Shown here piece after piece: positions 43,910-54,720 of a DNA stretch of 64,000 bases. Each line of letters starts with the position of its first letter. The stretch's first letter is position 1. Location: assembly GCA_027579435.1 (NCBI GenBank), contig JANBPK010000015.1:124001-188000 (forward strand), given 5' to 3'. The DNA is from Candolleomyces eurysporus. Its lineage: Eukaryota > Basidiomycota > Agaricomycetes > Agaricales > Psathyrellaceae. Position numbers and translations under genes: made by a program. A model generated the notes under the pieces. The model made no database searches, was not told the DNA's origin, and saw only the letters and a program-made list of their open reading frames with translations.

Positions 43910-44930
43910 AGGGTCTGAGCCGACTCACGACCGAAAATGAACCTGCTGGGCTGGAGGCTGCACAGAGATCCGGATCCCTGTCGGACCCTGGGCCCCTGTG
44001 AAACAGGGCGTGGTTAGGCGCGACGACTAAGCCGAAACTGAGCTGGGCATCGGCCCAACCGTAGGACACTTTATATGACGAAGGCAAAGAGATCGATCTC
44101 CATCGGCTAAGCAAGAAGGGGCGGATATTTGGGCAACATTTATACGTACCTACGGACGCGTCAGCCTGATGTTCCACGTCTCAACACTTGCTTATATAGA
44201 GGTCGTTAGTAGAACATAGAGACTTAAAGAGATCGCTTCTCAGACCCGGCCGGTGTTGTTGAAGACAAATCCCTTGCGAGCTCAAACAGGCATCGAACAA
44301 TCAAGCTAATTTTAAAGCGACTTACGACGTCAGCGGAGCCACTCGGTTTGGTACCTCGGCCCAAACCTACGTAGCTGTCTGCCCCTGATCGATAACCCGG
44401 GGTGGCTCCGGTGTCAAGAGCTAAACCGTAACCTCAAAAAAGCAAAGGATGAGCACGTGGAGAGAGTAAGAAAAGAATGGCGGCAAGTCTCCGTCGGGTT
44501 TAATGTAGTGGGCTAAATGGAGAGACTGAAATCGAGCAGCAGTCCTACGCACGGAGCTTTGAGCGTCCCTGCAATTCGGCCGTTGGCGGGGTTGTAGGCC
44601 GTAAGGCAGATCGAGACTTTGGAAGCGTTAGCAGTGTGTCAAAACCTCAAAGAAGGCTAATAGAGTAATCATTGACATACTCCCCACCCGGCATCCGACG
44701 CTTTCTCATTAGGTGATGTAGGAATAGCGGTAGGAAAGGGTGTCCTACGGTTGGCCAGACGAAGGTGCCGTGCCAGTGAGCCCAGGGCCGAGAAAAATGA
44801 ACACCAATCTCAATGTTTCATGGAGGGCAAGCCATCAACATAATATTGCACCTCGAGGCAATAATGAGCATTCGTTGGGTAGAAATACGGAATCGGTGTG
44901 ATGACGGCGACATATCTCCCAGTTGAGGCC
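43910..44930 (-). pseudogene. Degraded relative of the secreted family (copy C), with a duplicated last part
   Basis: Minus-strand fragments match the copy A gene in order: VSICLTAYNPANGRIAGTLK against SAVWSYNSGNGKLTAQYVK, AHYIKPDG against AQYVKPSG, then TPGYRSGADSYVGLGRGTKP plus SGSADV against TSPWYRDDGDNEGLGVGNKP plus SGAQDV, directly followed by a GTAAGT donor at the same place as in copy A. A similar segment with a GTGAGT donor recurs at about 43930-44040, and the two following introns are alignable, so the 3' part is tandemly duplicated. No signal peptide exon was found, one donor site reads GACTTG instead of GT, and frames shift between pieces. I infer a pseudogene. Confidence 0.5.
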
Positions 44931-46121
44931 GGGAATTCTCAAATTCAACCCAGTGTGTGACCGTTGGACAATTGACTAATTATGATAATCCCTGCGAGTC
45001 TGTGATGGTGGAGAATGGAGGCGCGGCATAAGTACTGTCAAGTGCTTGATAATAAGCCAAAAGACAGACGGAAGGGAACTAGAAGGCTGAGATCTCGGTT
45101 TGACTGTCGCACAAGGTTGGCATGAGTAAGAGGCAGATAAAAATTTTGTGCGTCATGGTGGTTTAAATGAGCGGCAGTGCAGAGGGTGAATAAGAAGGAA
45201 TGTCCGGTCGAAGCGTCGCTGCAATTTGCTGATTAGAAACAAATGGAATTTCTTTCATCCTGTCGAGAGCCTTGATCTTGACTAAGTTTTTGGTAATCAG
45301 CTTGTTAGTTCGTACCTGAATATCGTGCCCACTTTGCACTGCCCGTGGACATCGCCTGTTCAGAACTGCCTCACAACAATGCTTGGGTGACTGCGTGCTT
45401 GTGCTCAGCCATTGTGGTGGGGTTGAGGGCAAATTACCCATACTATCACTATCTTTCCATGTTTTTCTCTTACCTTCTACACTCTCAGACTGCACCGAAG
45501 AGGCTGGTTCGAGTCTAGTTCGTGCTGGTTAGATCGATCGATCGAGAAACAGACCTGGGCACCTAATGCTGTTAGGGCTCGAGCACGAGGGTTCAAACCT
45601 CAGCAATCGCGATATTTTCGTTTGAAAAGAATGCACAAAGACCTGAACCCGCCATTTTTTCTTGCTTCGTAACGATCATCGGCTTTGTGAACAGAACACT
45701 TTAAGCAAATTTGCACCTCCTCATCTTCGAGTCCGATCGGCAGCGGGATGACCTAGTAATAAAAGGGAGTCAACCTTCGGTCATGTACACCACCGACATA
45801 GGCCTCCTTTACGTATGCGCATTTGTGAGACTCACAGTGCCACTGCGTGTGGAAGTGGGAGTTACGCGCTGAAATGTCATGGAATGCTAGGTAATGCGCC
45901 TGTCATCCAATTCCAATCTCGAATCTCCTCGGGGGATTTCAAGCGTTCCCTGCCTCCATTTCGTGTAGAATGACTGGATTTATCGCCGACGTGCACGTCG
46001 GGAGGGCTCATTCAAGGGGCTGCGATAATTCTTCATACGCCGAGGGGCTACCGGGTGTCCGCCGTGTATGCGGCGCAGTGGCCTCTTGCTGGGCTCGGCG
46101 CCGACATACGCGTTTCACCCA
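44931..46121. other. Interval without a supported gene
   Basis: Short frames on both strands only. A gatc tandem of four units lies near 45533-45548. A tRNA-like stretch near 45560-45620 was examined and rejected. Confidence 0.4.
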
Positions 46122-46391
46122 CTAGTAAGCATCCACCCACCACCGACCTGAAATTACAAACAAATCCGTCATTGAGTGAATGAGCAGATTCATCCCGTCG
46201 ACGACCAGATAGAGTCGATAGAAATCTTGAGTAACTTCATCGTTGGGCGGTGATTTGCGCCACAAATCATTAGCGAGAAGATCGAGGAGCAGGTTGGGCA
46301 AGAAGAGGATCCAAGTATCGTTGCCAGGTTCTAATAGTAAACGGCTGCAAGGTCGCATCTCGGGAGCGCCGTACGTCACCGTTACGAACAT
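46122..46391 (-). CDS. Hypothetical 89-codon frame
   Basis: An ATG-initiated frame reading MFVTVTYGAPEMRPCSRL and then WILFLPNLLLDLLANDLW, DFYRLYLVVDGMNLLIHS and FVISGRWWVDAY before the stop. The frame stays open upstream of the ATG. The composition is coding-like and two segments are hydrophobic, but I recognise no family and no splice partners. Low confidence that it is a gene. Confidence 0.25.
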   Translation of the reverse strand: MFVTVTYGAPEMRPCSRLLLEPGNDTWILFLPNLLLDLLANDLWRKSPPNDEVTQDFYRLYLVVDGMNLLIHSMTDLFVISGRWWVDAY

Positions 46392-47649
46392 AGTAGATTC
46401 TTCCGACACCGCAGGATGCGGGAATCGGACAACGAAACACGTTTCTCGTCCAGGAAGACTGTCCGCCCACAGCGGACACAAGTATGCACTGTATATACGG
46501 CCGAATCAATAGAATTGGACTTCTTTGAGTGCCGAGATCTGATGCGGCACCTTTACTCTTTACTCAAAACGGTAAGGACGATGCATGGTTTGCGGGGGCG
46601 CAAGCGACTTTCGAGGCTATCTGCACGGATTAGAGCTTCGAAGCAGGCGGCAAATCATACACTAAGCCCGTTACTGAGTTCTTCTGAGACGAGTAGGTCG
46701 TAGGTATGGGGTGTGCGGCGCGAATGACGGAGTGGATGGGGAGTATCAATCACCGAAGGTGTCGGCGAATGAAGCGCCGACACACACGGGATAGGCTCAA
46801 CTGCTGCCCTAAGTGGGTTCTCGAAAGCGTCTAGTGTATGGCCAGGGTAGTAGTAGACCCACGACTAGAGTTATAATTGCCCCCGTGTAAGGGAGACCGA
46901 GATTAGGTGACGGAGCGCTGGAGGCAAGGTCAGGACACCACGGAACCTTTGGAAGGGGTGGAACGATTGATTCTCGCCGCAAAGCACTCCGTTGTTTTGA
47001 TAGACGCAAGATTGATGCCTTCTTGGAATCAACCAGATTCTAGCAACCAATCTCAGTGATGAGGGACTTGGTTGGTAGGCTGCGTGACAAGATAAGATGA
47101 GTGCAAGTGATATATTGGGATTGGCTGGTACTGGTGACACAGGTGGAAACAAACTATGTCAATGTCCATAGCCCGCGACAGTCGGTGTCGTCGTACATAC
47201 TAAACTACGACCTGGAATGCTGCGACCGCATGTGAATTCAGGATGGAAATCGGGTATGTGGAAAAGGGGACGGTTGGCCGAGAGATTTCCCTCATAGGCT
47301 CGCAGATATTTTTGCGCAGCAGTGCCGTAGGAGCGTGGAGGCAATGAGGCAGGCGTAATTCATGTAAGTGGCCCCGCACAGGTTTGAGATTGAGATTTGA
47401 CAGCATCATCATCCCGGTTCCACCAGTGGGAAGATCGTCGAATCGGTGACAAACAAGTGCAATCTTCCATTTGTTTTGCCGTTGGCGGGATCTTGCCCGA
47501 CAAGGTCGAACGATGAGTTCGGACGAAGCCACATCCCTTTAAATATGCCTCGTTCTCCACTCCGGATTTCCCCAAACCTCGGACAACTCCCACTCTCCGT
47601 TCCAGTAGTCTTATCTCCAGTCCCTTCCGCCCAACGCCCACACAATACC
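46392..47649. other. Interval upstream of the F-box-like gene
   Basis: No supported gene. Only overlapping short frames. The promoter of the 47650 gene lies at the right end. Confidence 0.4.
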
Positions 47650-49042
47650 ATGGCCTGGCACACCCTCCCCACCGAGATGAAGCTCCTCATCGTGGGCTCC
47701 CTCGGCAAAGACGATCTAGAATCGTTTTCTCGTGTAGATCAGCGGACTTACCAGGCTTGTGTCCCAGCCAAATTCAGAGTACGTGTCTAGTGGCGTTCCA
47801 CGAAGCAAGCAACCTAACTTGTACGATATTAGGTGGTCAAGCTCTCCACCCTGCAGGCTCTGGAGCGATTCCTCGATTCCGTGCCCCGGGAATATTTTAC
47901 GCACATTGAAGAGCTCGACCTGGCCACGGTAGACGAACCTAATGCGCCCTACACACCGACATCCAGAGCTCGAGCGGACCCCATAATCAGCCTGCTGGCA
48001 GCAACCCCCCGCCTCTCCAAGCTTTCATTGAAAATAGAAGGATCGATGGATAAGTCCATCGTGGCACCCTTCCCATATCTTCGTAATCTTCGAGATCTTA
48101 ACATCTCTAATTGTGGCGACGAGAGTCTGTCTCCTTTGTACGTTGCTAACCCTGGCTTCTCTTGATCGACACTGACACCCCTCTAGAAGCGAACGCCTCG
48201 TCGTCTCCATCGCTGCCTCTCTTCAAAACCTCGAAGTCTTGTCGTTGGACAACATATCACGCTCTCAATATCACGCCATAGATTTGGAAGGCAACCCTGA
48301 CATCCCAGTCGTCGTTGGCGACGTTGACATCCCTGACCACCCTCTCCTCGGGTCGGAGCTTGCTCTTCCATCACTCCTTCGCATCCCAACCCTTCGCAAG
48401 CTCACCCTTCGCGACACTCATCTCGGGGACGAGCGTTGGACCACGACCCCGGTCGCATGTCGTCTGGAAGTGTTGGATCTGGGCAGCTATGTCCGCGCAG
48501 ATGAAGACTTCAACTCGATGTGCACCCAACGAATCATGGCCGCTGTTGGACCCTCCGTCGCCGAGTTTTCTCTCGCCACTGCGGTGTCTGACAATCTTTT
48601 CGCCAAGCCCACCGACACACCTCTCCATCGCCTTCGCAAGCTACACATCTCACCATTCTTCCCCGTCGATAGCGTCGTGGACACCGTTTCCAATCTCGCT
48701 GGATCTCCAATCGAGATGTTGTCGATGCAGTGCTTCGAGGAGGATGTGGTAGACGTGTGCTCGGCATTGGAGGGCTTCTTATCCGTCCGAGTCGAACGCG
48801 GACCCCACTTCTTCGACAAGTTGAAGAGGATCGACGTCACTGTGGCTGCGACGCAGGATGCATTTGAGCCTACAATTGAAGAGAGCGAAGAACGTGCGGC
48901 TGCCGCTGAGAGGCTCCAGAGCTTCTGCCGCGACCTTCAGCTGTCGAGCTTTGTCGTTGACACACCGACGCCTGACTGTGTCAAGCCTGTCACATCCTTT
49001 ACGGATGCCAAACGCTCCAAGACTCGATCCATGACTATCTAA
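47650..49042 (+). CDS. F-box/LRR-like protein
   Basis: Probable substrate-recognition protein of an SCF ubiquitin ligase. Exons 47650-47778, 47833-48137 and 48187-49042 give 429 residues in phase. The N-terminus MAWHTLPTEMKLLIVGSL plus KDDLESFSRVDQRTYQAC fits a divergent F-box. Repeated Leu patterns follow (TPRLSKLSLKIE, FPYLRNLRDLNISNC, LQNLEVLSLDNIS, PTLRKLTLRDTHL, CRLEVLDLGSY), consistent with leucine-rich repeats. A charged coiled segment EESEERAAAAERLQSFCRDL precedes a basic tail. The target is unknown; fungi of this class carry many such genes. An N at 49090 lies in the 3' flank. Confidence 0.75.
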
Positions 49043-50273
49043 TCCCTGTTCCTCGCATTGCTCATATACTCGTACACTCGCATTGTTGCNTTTTTTATTG
49101 GGTTAATGTTTATTTTCGGGACTTCGTTGACTTCTTAGATAGATAGTAGTAGATATCCATCCAGTGACATTCTAGTGTATTTTAATATTGTATAGTAGTG
49201 TATATTTCGCAATTGATACCCAACCTCGGTTTGCTAGTTCTTTATCACCTGCCAGTCGGCGCTTCGAACAACCCTGGTTAGCGACCCCATTAGAAGCTCC
49301 ACCGAAAAAAGGGATGAGGTCAATATATCAATAACCGGCATCACTTTATCCCCCTAAACGCCTCTCTAGCCAATCAACGCCTTCGAAAAGATGCGCTCGC
49401 TGTCGAAGTTTGACAGCCATCGGAAGCTGCGAGCCACACTGTCGAAAAACAGCTGGACAGTAGGTTCCGTTGATCCTAGTAGATCAATCCACTCTGTTCA
49501 TGACCTTGAATGGCAGTAATTAAAGCATGGTACATATTAAGTTTGTCGTGTGATCAGTGTGATATACATGCCTCTCTCTTAACGATGAAACGAGGTCAGT
49601 CTTAATGTCAATCGAGCTCGATCAGAATGGTACTTCTAGTGATGCCAGGTGGGAGGAGTGGAGAGGACACCGCGCGATAAACTCGTGTTCGCTTGTGCAT
49701 CGTAATCACAGACAGGCTCAAGGTTTCCTGAGATGGAACCTCCCTGCCAGCATCGAGTCGAGGCTACAATGAGGCTATGTCGGAATGCAATGGACCCTAC
49801 CTAAATGAATTGTGTGCGATATAGTGAGAAAGACATGGCCATCATGCAAAGCTGTCAGGGTGGTGCGGACTCGCACCCATCTTTACGCCGAGCACGGGCG
49901 GAAGGCTGAGCGTGATGCGAGGCCTTGGCTATGCAGCTGGAAACTGGCAGTGCCCTTCTGAGAACTGTAGTTCTTCAGCCCGTCTCGGGGCGCACTTCAG
50001 TAGTGCACCAATTCCTTGGTAGATAATAGGCCCTAGTATCTCGCAAAGGAGCTTATATGGCGTAGATCCGGAAGCACGGAGTGTAGAGTGGGTTGTAGCG
50101 CTGGAGATGGCGCTGTCAAATGGGCGCTTGCCAAAGATGGATGCCGGCCCCGGCCATCATCGCTTACAAACAGCAATCACTGCCACGACTTCGGACTGGA
50201 ACCACCGAGATTGGCATTCTTGACCGCCGTCTTCTTGCTAGCTGTCCATCTGTCCATATTCTCCGACGCTAAG
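49043..50273. other. Interval between F-box genes; right part duplicated
   Basis: No gene. From about 49730 to 50090 it resembles 51980-52330, the 5' flank of the F-box pseudogene, so the duplication includes upstream sequence. A longer in-frame ATG for the next gene exists near 50088. Confidence 0.5.
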
Positions 50274-51786
50274 ATGACAGATTCCAGCGACCCATCGCCA
50301 AGGGCGAAGACAAATTTTCCACAGGAGCTCCTGGACGAAATCATGGGCCACATCGACAATGCCAAAGACCTACATAGGTGGAGAGAAGTCAGCCGTAGTT
50401 GTGCCTCCGCAGCGCTACGTCCGCTCTACACCGAGATAACCTTCATATGTGACCAAAATCTGTCGCTGATGGCCAGTGCGGCTAACGTTCGTGGATTGAA
50501 CGCCATCGCAGCATCTTCCACCATCATGAAGACGATCAGACTTATTAGAATCATTCACTCCTCCAATCCAGGCCGTTCGCCTTTCAAGAATTATGATATT
50601 GAGCCGGCTGAACATCCTGATCTAGCGACAACGTATTCAGCTTTGCAACGTCTTGAAGTTGGGGTCTATCCTTACTACATCCCCTCGTTCCTCCAATCGA
50701 GATTTTTGGATATCGAGGCTTTGATTATTCGGGGACCTCTCCTACTGTCGAAGGGACCTTTAAAACGCTCCCTGTCCTGGTTCTTTGTCCCCCTTCCTGT
50801 GCAGAATGCTCTAGCTACGATTGCCACTGGCAGACAATCGGAGCGACGGCTGAAGACATTGGTCCTCAACTGCATAACCGAATTCGACATGACCTTTATT
50901 CGTCATTTTACGTGCCTGGAAAACCTTGGAATTACCGAATGTGATGGCGCGACACCAAGCGGAACTGCCAGTACCCTGTCTTTGAATTCTGAAAAGGTGG
51001 ACTTTACCATCCAGTTTTCATTCGTGGAGGAGTTCTGACTATTACTCTCCCAGGTTGCCGAGATCAAAACATTGTCATTGTCTCCCTCGGGCGGTAAATT
51101 CTCCAGCCTCTTACCATTCCTTGAATCGTGTATCATTTCACGCCCCGATAGACCCACTTCCCATTCCCTTCGTTCCCTCCGAGCTCTATATTTCAAATTT
51201 GGCGACTCCGAAATCCAGCGTCAGATGGTGTTCCTAAAGCTTACAATCGATCTGTGCGCTTCAACTTTGGAAGAGCTTGAGTTTGACTCATTTCCGAGTA
51301 TGGGTATGTGTTTGTGTGACTGGAGACCCGCCGATCGCTCATCGCTGTGACTCTCCAATTTGAATAGGTGCTGTGTCACAAGGACCCCCAGTCCATATCG
51401 ATTCATTGAATCTGAGTGCCCTGAAAAGGCTCAGGACGTTGACGATACGGACCGACCTCGGTGGTCCAGGGATTGCTCAGCATCTCACTCAAGTACTTGG
51501 AAGTGTTGAAACTAACGAGAGTTTACACAAGATTCACTTGCTCTTGAATCTTGACAAGACTTTTGCTCGCCCAAACTTCAGCAATCAGGATATGTTTCGC
51601 CCCGAGGTCATCCCTCATGTCAATGACTACAGTATCACTTTGCAACACTCGGTACAGCACGTGAATGCACAGCGAAAGGTGGACTCCTCGAAGGAGTTTT
51701 ATCGCCAGCAGTTCCCATGGGTCAAGGTCTATGAAGTCGCAGGCGACTGTCATTTTCCTTTCTCTCTTAGTACTCGCTTCGTTTAG
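49730..51786. repeat. Tandem duplication with F-box gene, left unit
   Basis: Left unit; right unit about 51980-53362, same orientation. Flank and coding sequences are alignable but strongly diverged, pointing to an old event. Confidence 0.55.
50274..51786 (+). CDS. F-box protein, preserved copy of a tandem pair
   Basis: Probable SCF adaptor. Exons 50274-50996, 51054-51303 and 51368-51786 give 463 residues in phase. The F-box reads NFPQELLDEIMGHIDNAKDL then HRWREVSRSCASAALRPLYT. Leu-rich segments follow, such as YSALQRLEVGVYPY, RRLKTLVLNC, LENLGITEC and LKRLRTLTIRTDLGG. The ATG at 50274 (MTDSSDPSPRAK) was chosen because it gives a short leader before the F-box; an upstream in-frame ATG at 50088 would add 62 residues with a hydrophobic stretch. 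A decayed copy lies about 2.25 kb downstream in the same orientation. Confidence 0.75.
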
Positions 51787-52509
51787 CTTTATCACGCGCC
51801 AGTGTTGTCTATACTGAATTCAGTATACTTGCCTTACCGCGGGCCGATCAGCGGGGTAATGTTTGTTTGCAGAAACAGTACTACAGCAGGTGAGGCTGAG
51901 GCCTATTATCAGATCTGGGTTCTTTGATAGCAATCGAACTTTACTGTAGTAGCCTTGTTCGGGTTCCCAGCGGGTGTTGGCACGCAATTTTCGAACCTCC
52001 ATATAGCACCGAGGTCGATCGAGGGGCTATACCTGTGAGAATCCCAGGGACCAGCCACCCCTAAATAGATTGCGTGCGGGATGAGGGTAAGGCATGCCAT
52101 AATGTAGAGCTGTCAGAGGGGTGTGGACCCGCATTTATCTTTGTGCCGGGCCCAGAAGGTTGAAGCTTAGCTGCTATAATTGTGTTGTAGTTACCAATTC
52201 CGTCTAGCAGGGTATGATTCACTAGTACACCAGTTTTCTAACAGCGCACTTGCACCAGTGTGATCCCAATCAATCGGGATTCGGAGGGAAGGGTTGGAAC
52301 CAAGGTTGTGCTCTGGCGCCAGGCGGCTAGTTGGGCGCTTGGACCGCTTCAGCTTCTCTTACAAATAGACCAAAACAACCGCGGACGACGATCGAGTGAA
52401 CTTGAAACTGATCTATAATCTTCACTTTCGTCCCCACCCTCGGACTAATTGTCCATCTGATATCTCTGGAGGAACGTGATGGACCCTTTACCCAGACTGA
52501 AACCCCCGG
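51787..52509. other. Interval between F-box copies
   Basis: 3' flank of the intact gene, then from about 51980 the diverged copy of the 5' flank at 49730-50090. No gene. Confidence 0.45.
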
Positions 52510-53362
52510 AAAGTGGTAAAAAGCGAAGATGACCTTGCTATAGCCTTCTTGGAGCTCTTGGACACCATCATCGGTTGTATTGACGATTCGAAAGATCTTC
52601 ACAGGAGTACTCAACCGCAGCTGTACCTCCGCAGCACTCCTTCCGCTTATACCAAGCTACCTTTTCTTTGTGGAGATTACCTGTCGCCGATGGATGGACC
52701 TACAATTCGTGGGTTGGAAGTGATCACAGCCTCCTCCGCCCAGGACTAAGACTATTAGGGTTATTGACTCGGCTTATGCACACCTTACGGTTTCTCCATG
52801 GACGCCTATGGCTGGGCTGCTGAGCAGCCTGATCTATCTACGAGCCAATCCGCGTTAGAGTCTCCTGGGATCTCCGCCAATTCTCGCCCTCTGATCATCA
52901 TGCAATCGCGACTCCTGAAAATCTAGACATTGATTAGCCGAGGGTCGTTGACCCTATCAATCGTGTCTCCAAGGCGCAAGGCGCAGGCTGTCCTCGCCAT
53001 CTATCCCGGAGTACAGACGTTCTCCCGCATCGCAGACTTTTCGGCGAAAATCGTCCTTCTCCGGCTGGTTATCAGTCTACCTCTTACTGTGCGAACTGCT
53101 ATTGGCACGGGTTCCAGGCAGTCGGAACGGCTAAAGACACTGGCCCTCAACTACATGGCTAATTTGACATGAATAACCTATGGCACTTTAGTTGCTTGAA
53201 ACACCTTTCAATCACAAGATGCACTGGCTTGGAACTGAGCGAGGCTGATGCCTCCGAATCGTCTCCTAGACGCACACTGGTCAGTTTGAATCCAAAACAC
53301 TTCAATATCTCTCCAGGTCAAGGTTTGATCTCTCTCTCCATTCAATCTTTAAGCTTTGATTA
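52510..53362 (+). pseudogene. Decayed F-box gene copy
   Basis: Homologous blocks in order: LELLDTIIGCIDDSKDLHR against QELLDEIMGHIDNAKDLHR, then GPTIRGLEVITASSAQD against AANVRGLNAIAASSTIMKT, then TAIGTGSRQSERLKTLALNY against LATIATGRQSERRLKTLVL, then FSCLKHLSITRCTGLELS against FTCLENLGITECDGATPS. Lesions: loss of sequence after the F-box, a frame change there, a TAA-like end after TASSAQD, and a TGA between MANLT and MNNLWHFSCL. The 3' exons of the intact gene were not found. Not expected to make a functional protein. Confidence 0.75.
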
Positions 53363-53754
53363 ACCTTTCATTCACTTCTCTTCGTCAAGCTCCGAGCTTG
53401 TTCCAGTCCATCACCTCCTTGCTCATAAGAAATATGCTCCTTACTTGGTATAGCTCAGTGATGAGGCAATGAGCCTTTCAATACAGTACACAGGAACACT
53501 ATCCCAATTCGAGGAGGACGACTTTTTTTTATCTTCAGCCCATGTAGCACTGCCCTCTCTAACACTTTGATGAATGGGGGACCGGCGTGTCTGAACTTTG
53601 AGAGTGGCAAGTTGGGTCAGAATAGGGGCATCAGACTGGGTGGTAAGTAAGGCAGTTGGTTCCCATGTCCCAAACGAGGTCGGAAACTTCCGGCCCCGGT
53701 TCAACGTCACGAAAAAGTGATTGCGAGCATCCTCAACGTTCTCTTCCGTCCAAC
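53363..53754. other. Interval upstream of atp19
   Basis: About 390 bases with no supported gene; the atp19 promoter and short 5' UTR are expected here. Confidence 0.45.
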
Positions 53755-54225
53755 ATGTCCTAGTAAGTGGCCAGAACTCTCAAGTTTACCCCAATGCTTA
53801 CCAGCGCGTATACTCTCTTGAAATTCATGAAATTGTAGCCAAGTCTTCGGCCGTGCCATCAAAAACGAGTACCTCGCACTCGGTACTTTCGCAACTGCCT
53901 TCACTGGTGCTTTCCTTGCTACTCGCGGCGGGGAGAAGAAGGCTCCTCCTGCTGATGTGAAGCAGGCCAAGGCTGAGGTGCCTATCAATGCTGGCTCCAA
54001 GTACGTGGTCGACTCTCTGAGCGAGTGGATTGGTTTTATTGACGTGGCTTCCTACCCTTCTCCTCATGTCGTGCCCGGTTATTAGGGATGAAGAAGATTT
54101 GTGCGTTTCTCTTTTGATTCTATAGGGAAATTCGCGGTTGAAGCTTACTCGAATTTCTTCTTTCTTACAGCATTCGCAAGTTCATCGCCGAGGCAGAGAA
54201 GGAGGGTGCAGGCGCATCACATTAA
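53755..54225 (+). CDS. atp19: ATP synthase subunit K (Atp19-like), mitochondrial
   Basis: Small inner-membrane subunit of the F1Fo ATP synthase, linked in yeast to dimer formation. Exons 53755-53762, 53839-54000, 54086-54100 and 54171-54225 sum to 80 codons, 79 residues, all in phase. The first exon holds only eight bases (ATG TCC TA). The protein begins MSYQVFGRAIKNEYLALGTF and continues with a membrane segment ATAFTGAFLATRGG, a Lys-rich linker, and ends with VPINAGSKDEEDFIRKFIAE and a short tail. The order of GRAIKNEYLALGTF, the NAGS block and DEE-FI-KF matches fungal subunit K proteins I recall. Too small and too split for simple ORF searches to find whole. Confidence 0.85.
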
Positions 54226-54720
54226 ACATGTCCAATTCCCGAACCCTTCCACGACGATGGCATGTCCATAGATTGACGGAACGAGAGACAGCAGACTTCA
54301 CGCAACGCCATACACTGCTTCTTTGTACCCGTAAACCCATATCCGAATCCCTAATAGAAATATTGCTTCGGCACCCATTACCGTTGCGGCGTGCGCGTGA
54401 ACCTCCTTCCCTGCCAGCCCGATTGGAATTATCCTCCTTTGCTGTCACTCAATGTCAGAGCCTCATTTCTTACTGTATCTAAAATCATGAGAGACGCGAC
54501 TAGTTGCACCTTTGAAACTGTACGGGTTTTGTAGTTGCTTTGGTGACCAAGGTGAAAACGGGGACTGCGACATCCTTGTGAAAGGTCGAAATGATGGCAA
54601 GGTTGATCGTGCTCATTACACATGGAAATCGAGACCGAGCCCTTGGCTTAGAACCACCACTCCACCGCTAAACACTAACCGCTTCCCCCTTGCCGGCCAT
54701 CGTCTTCGCCGTTGCCAACG
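54226..54720. promoter_or_regulatory. Interval with promoter of the DUF4048 gene
   Basis: Nearly 500 bases; 3' flank of atp19 then the promoter of the next gene. No convincing open frame. Confidence 0.4.

Noticed and set aside
45560..45620. Possible serine-type tRNA with loop containing gct and a gttcaaa T-loop
   Set aside because: Only part of the anticodon and T stems pair; no 5' acceptor strand is found at the expected distance.
47200..47708. Several overlapping minus-strand frames of about 100 codons
   Set aside because: Mutually exclusive, no motifs, and they lie opposite the promoter and start of the F-box-like gene.
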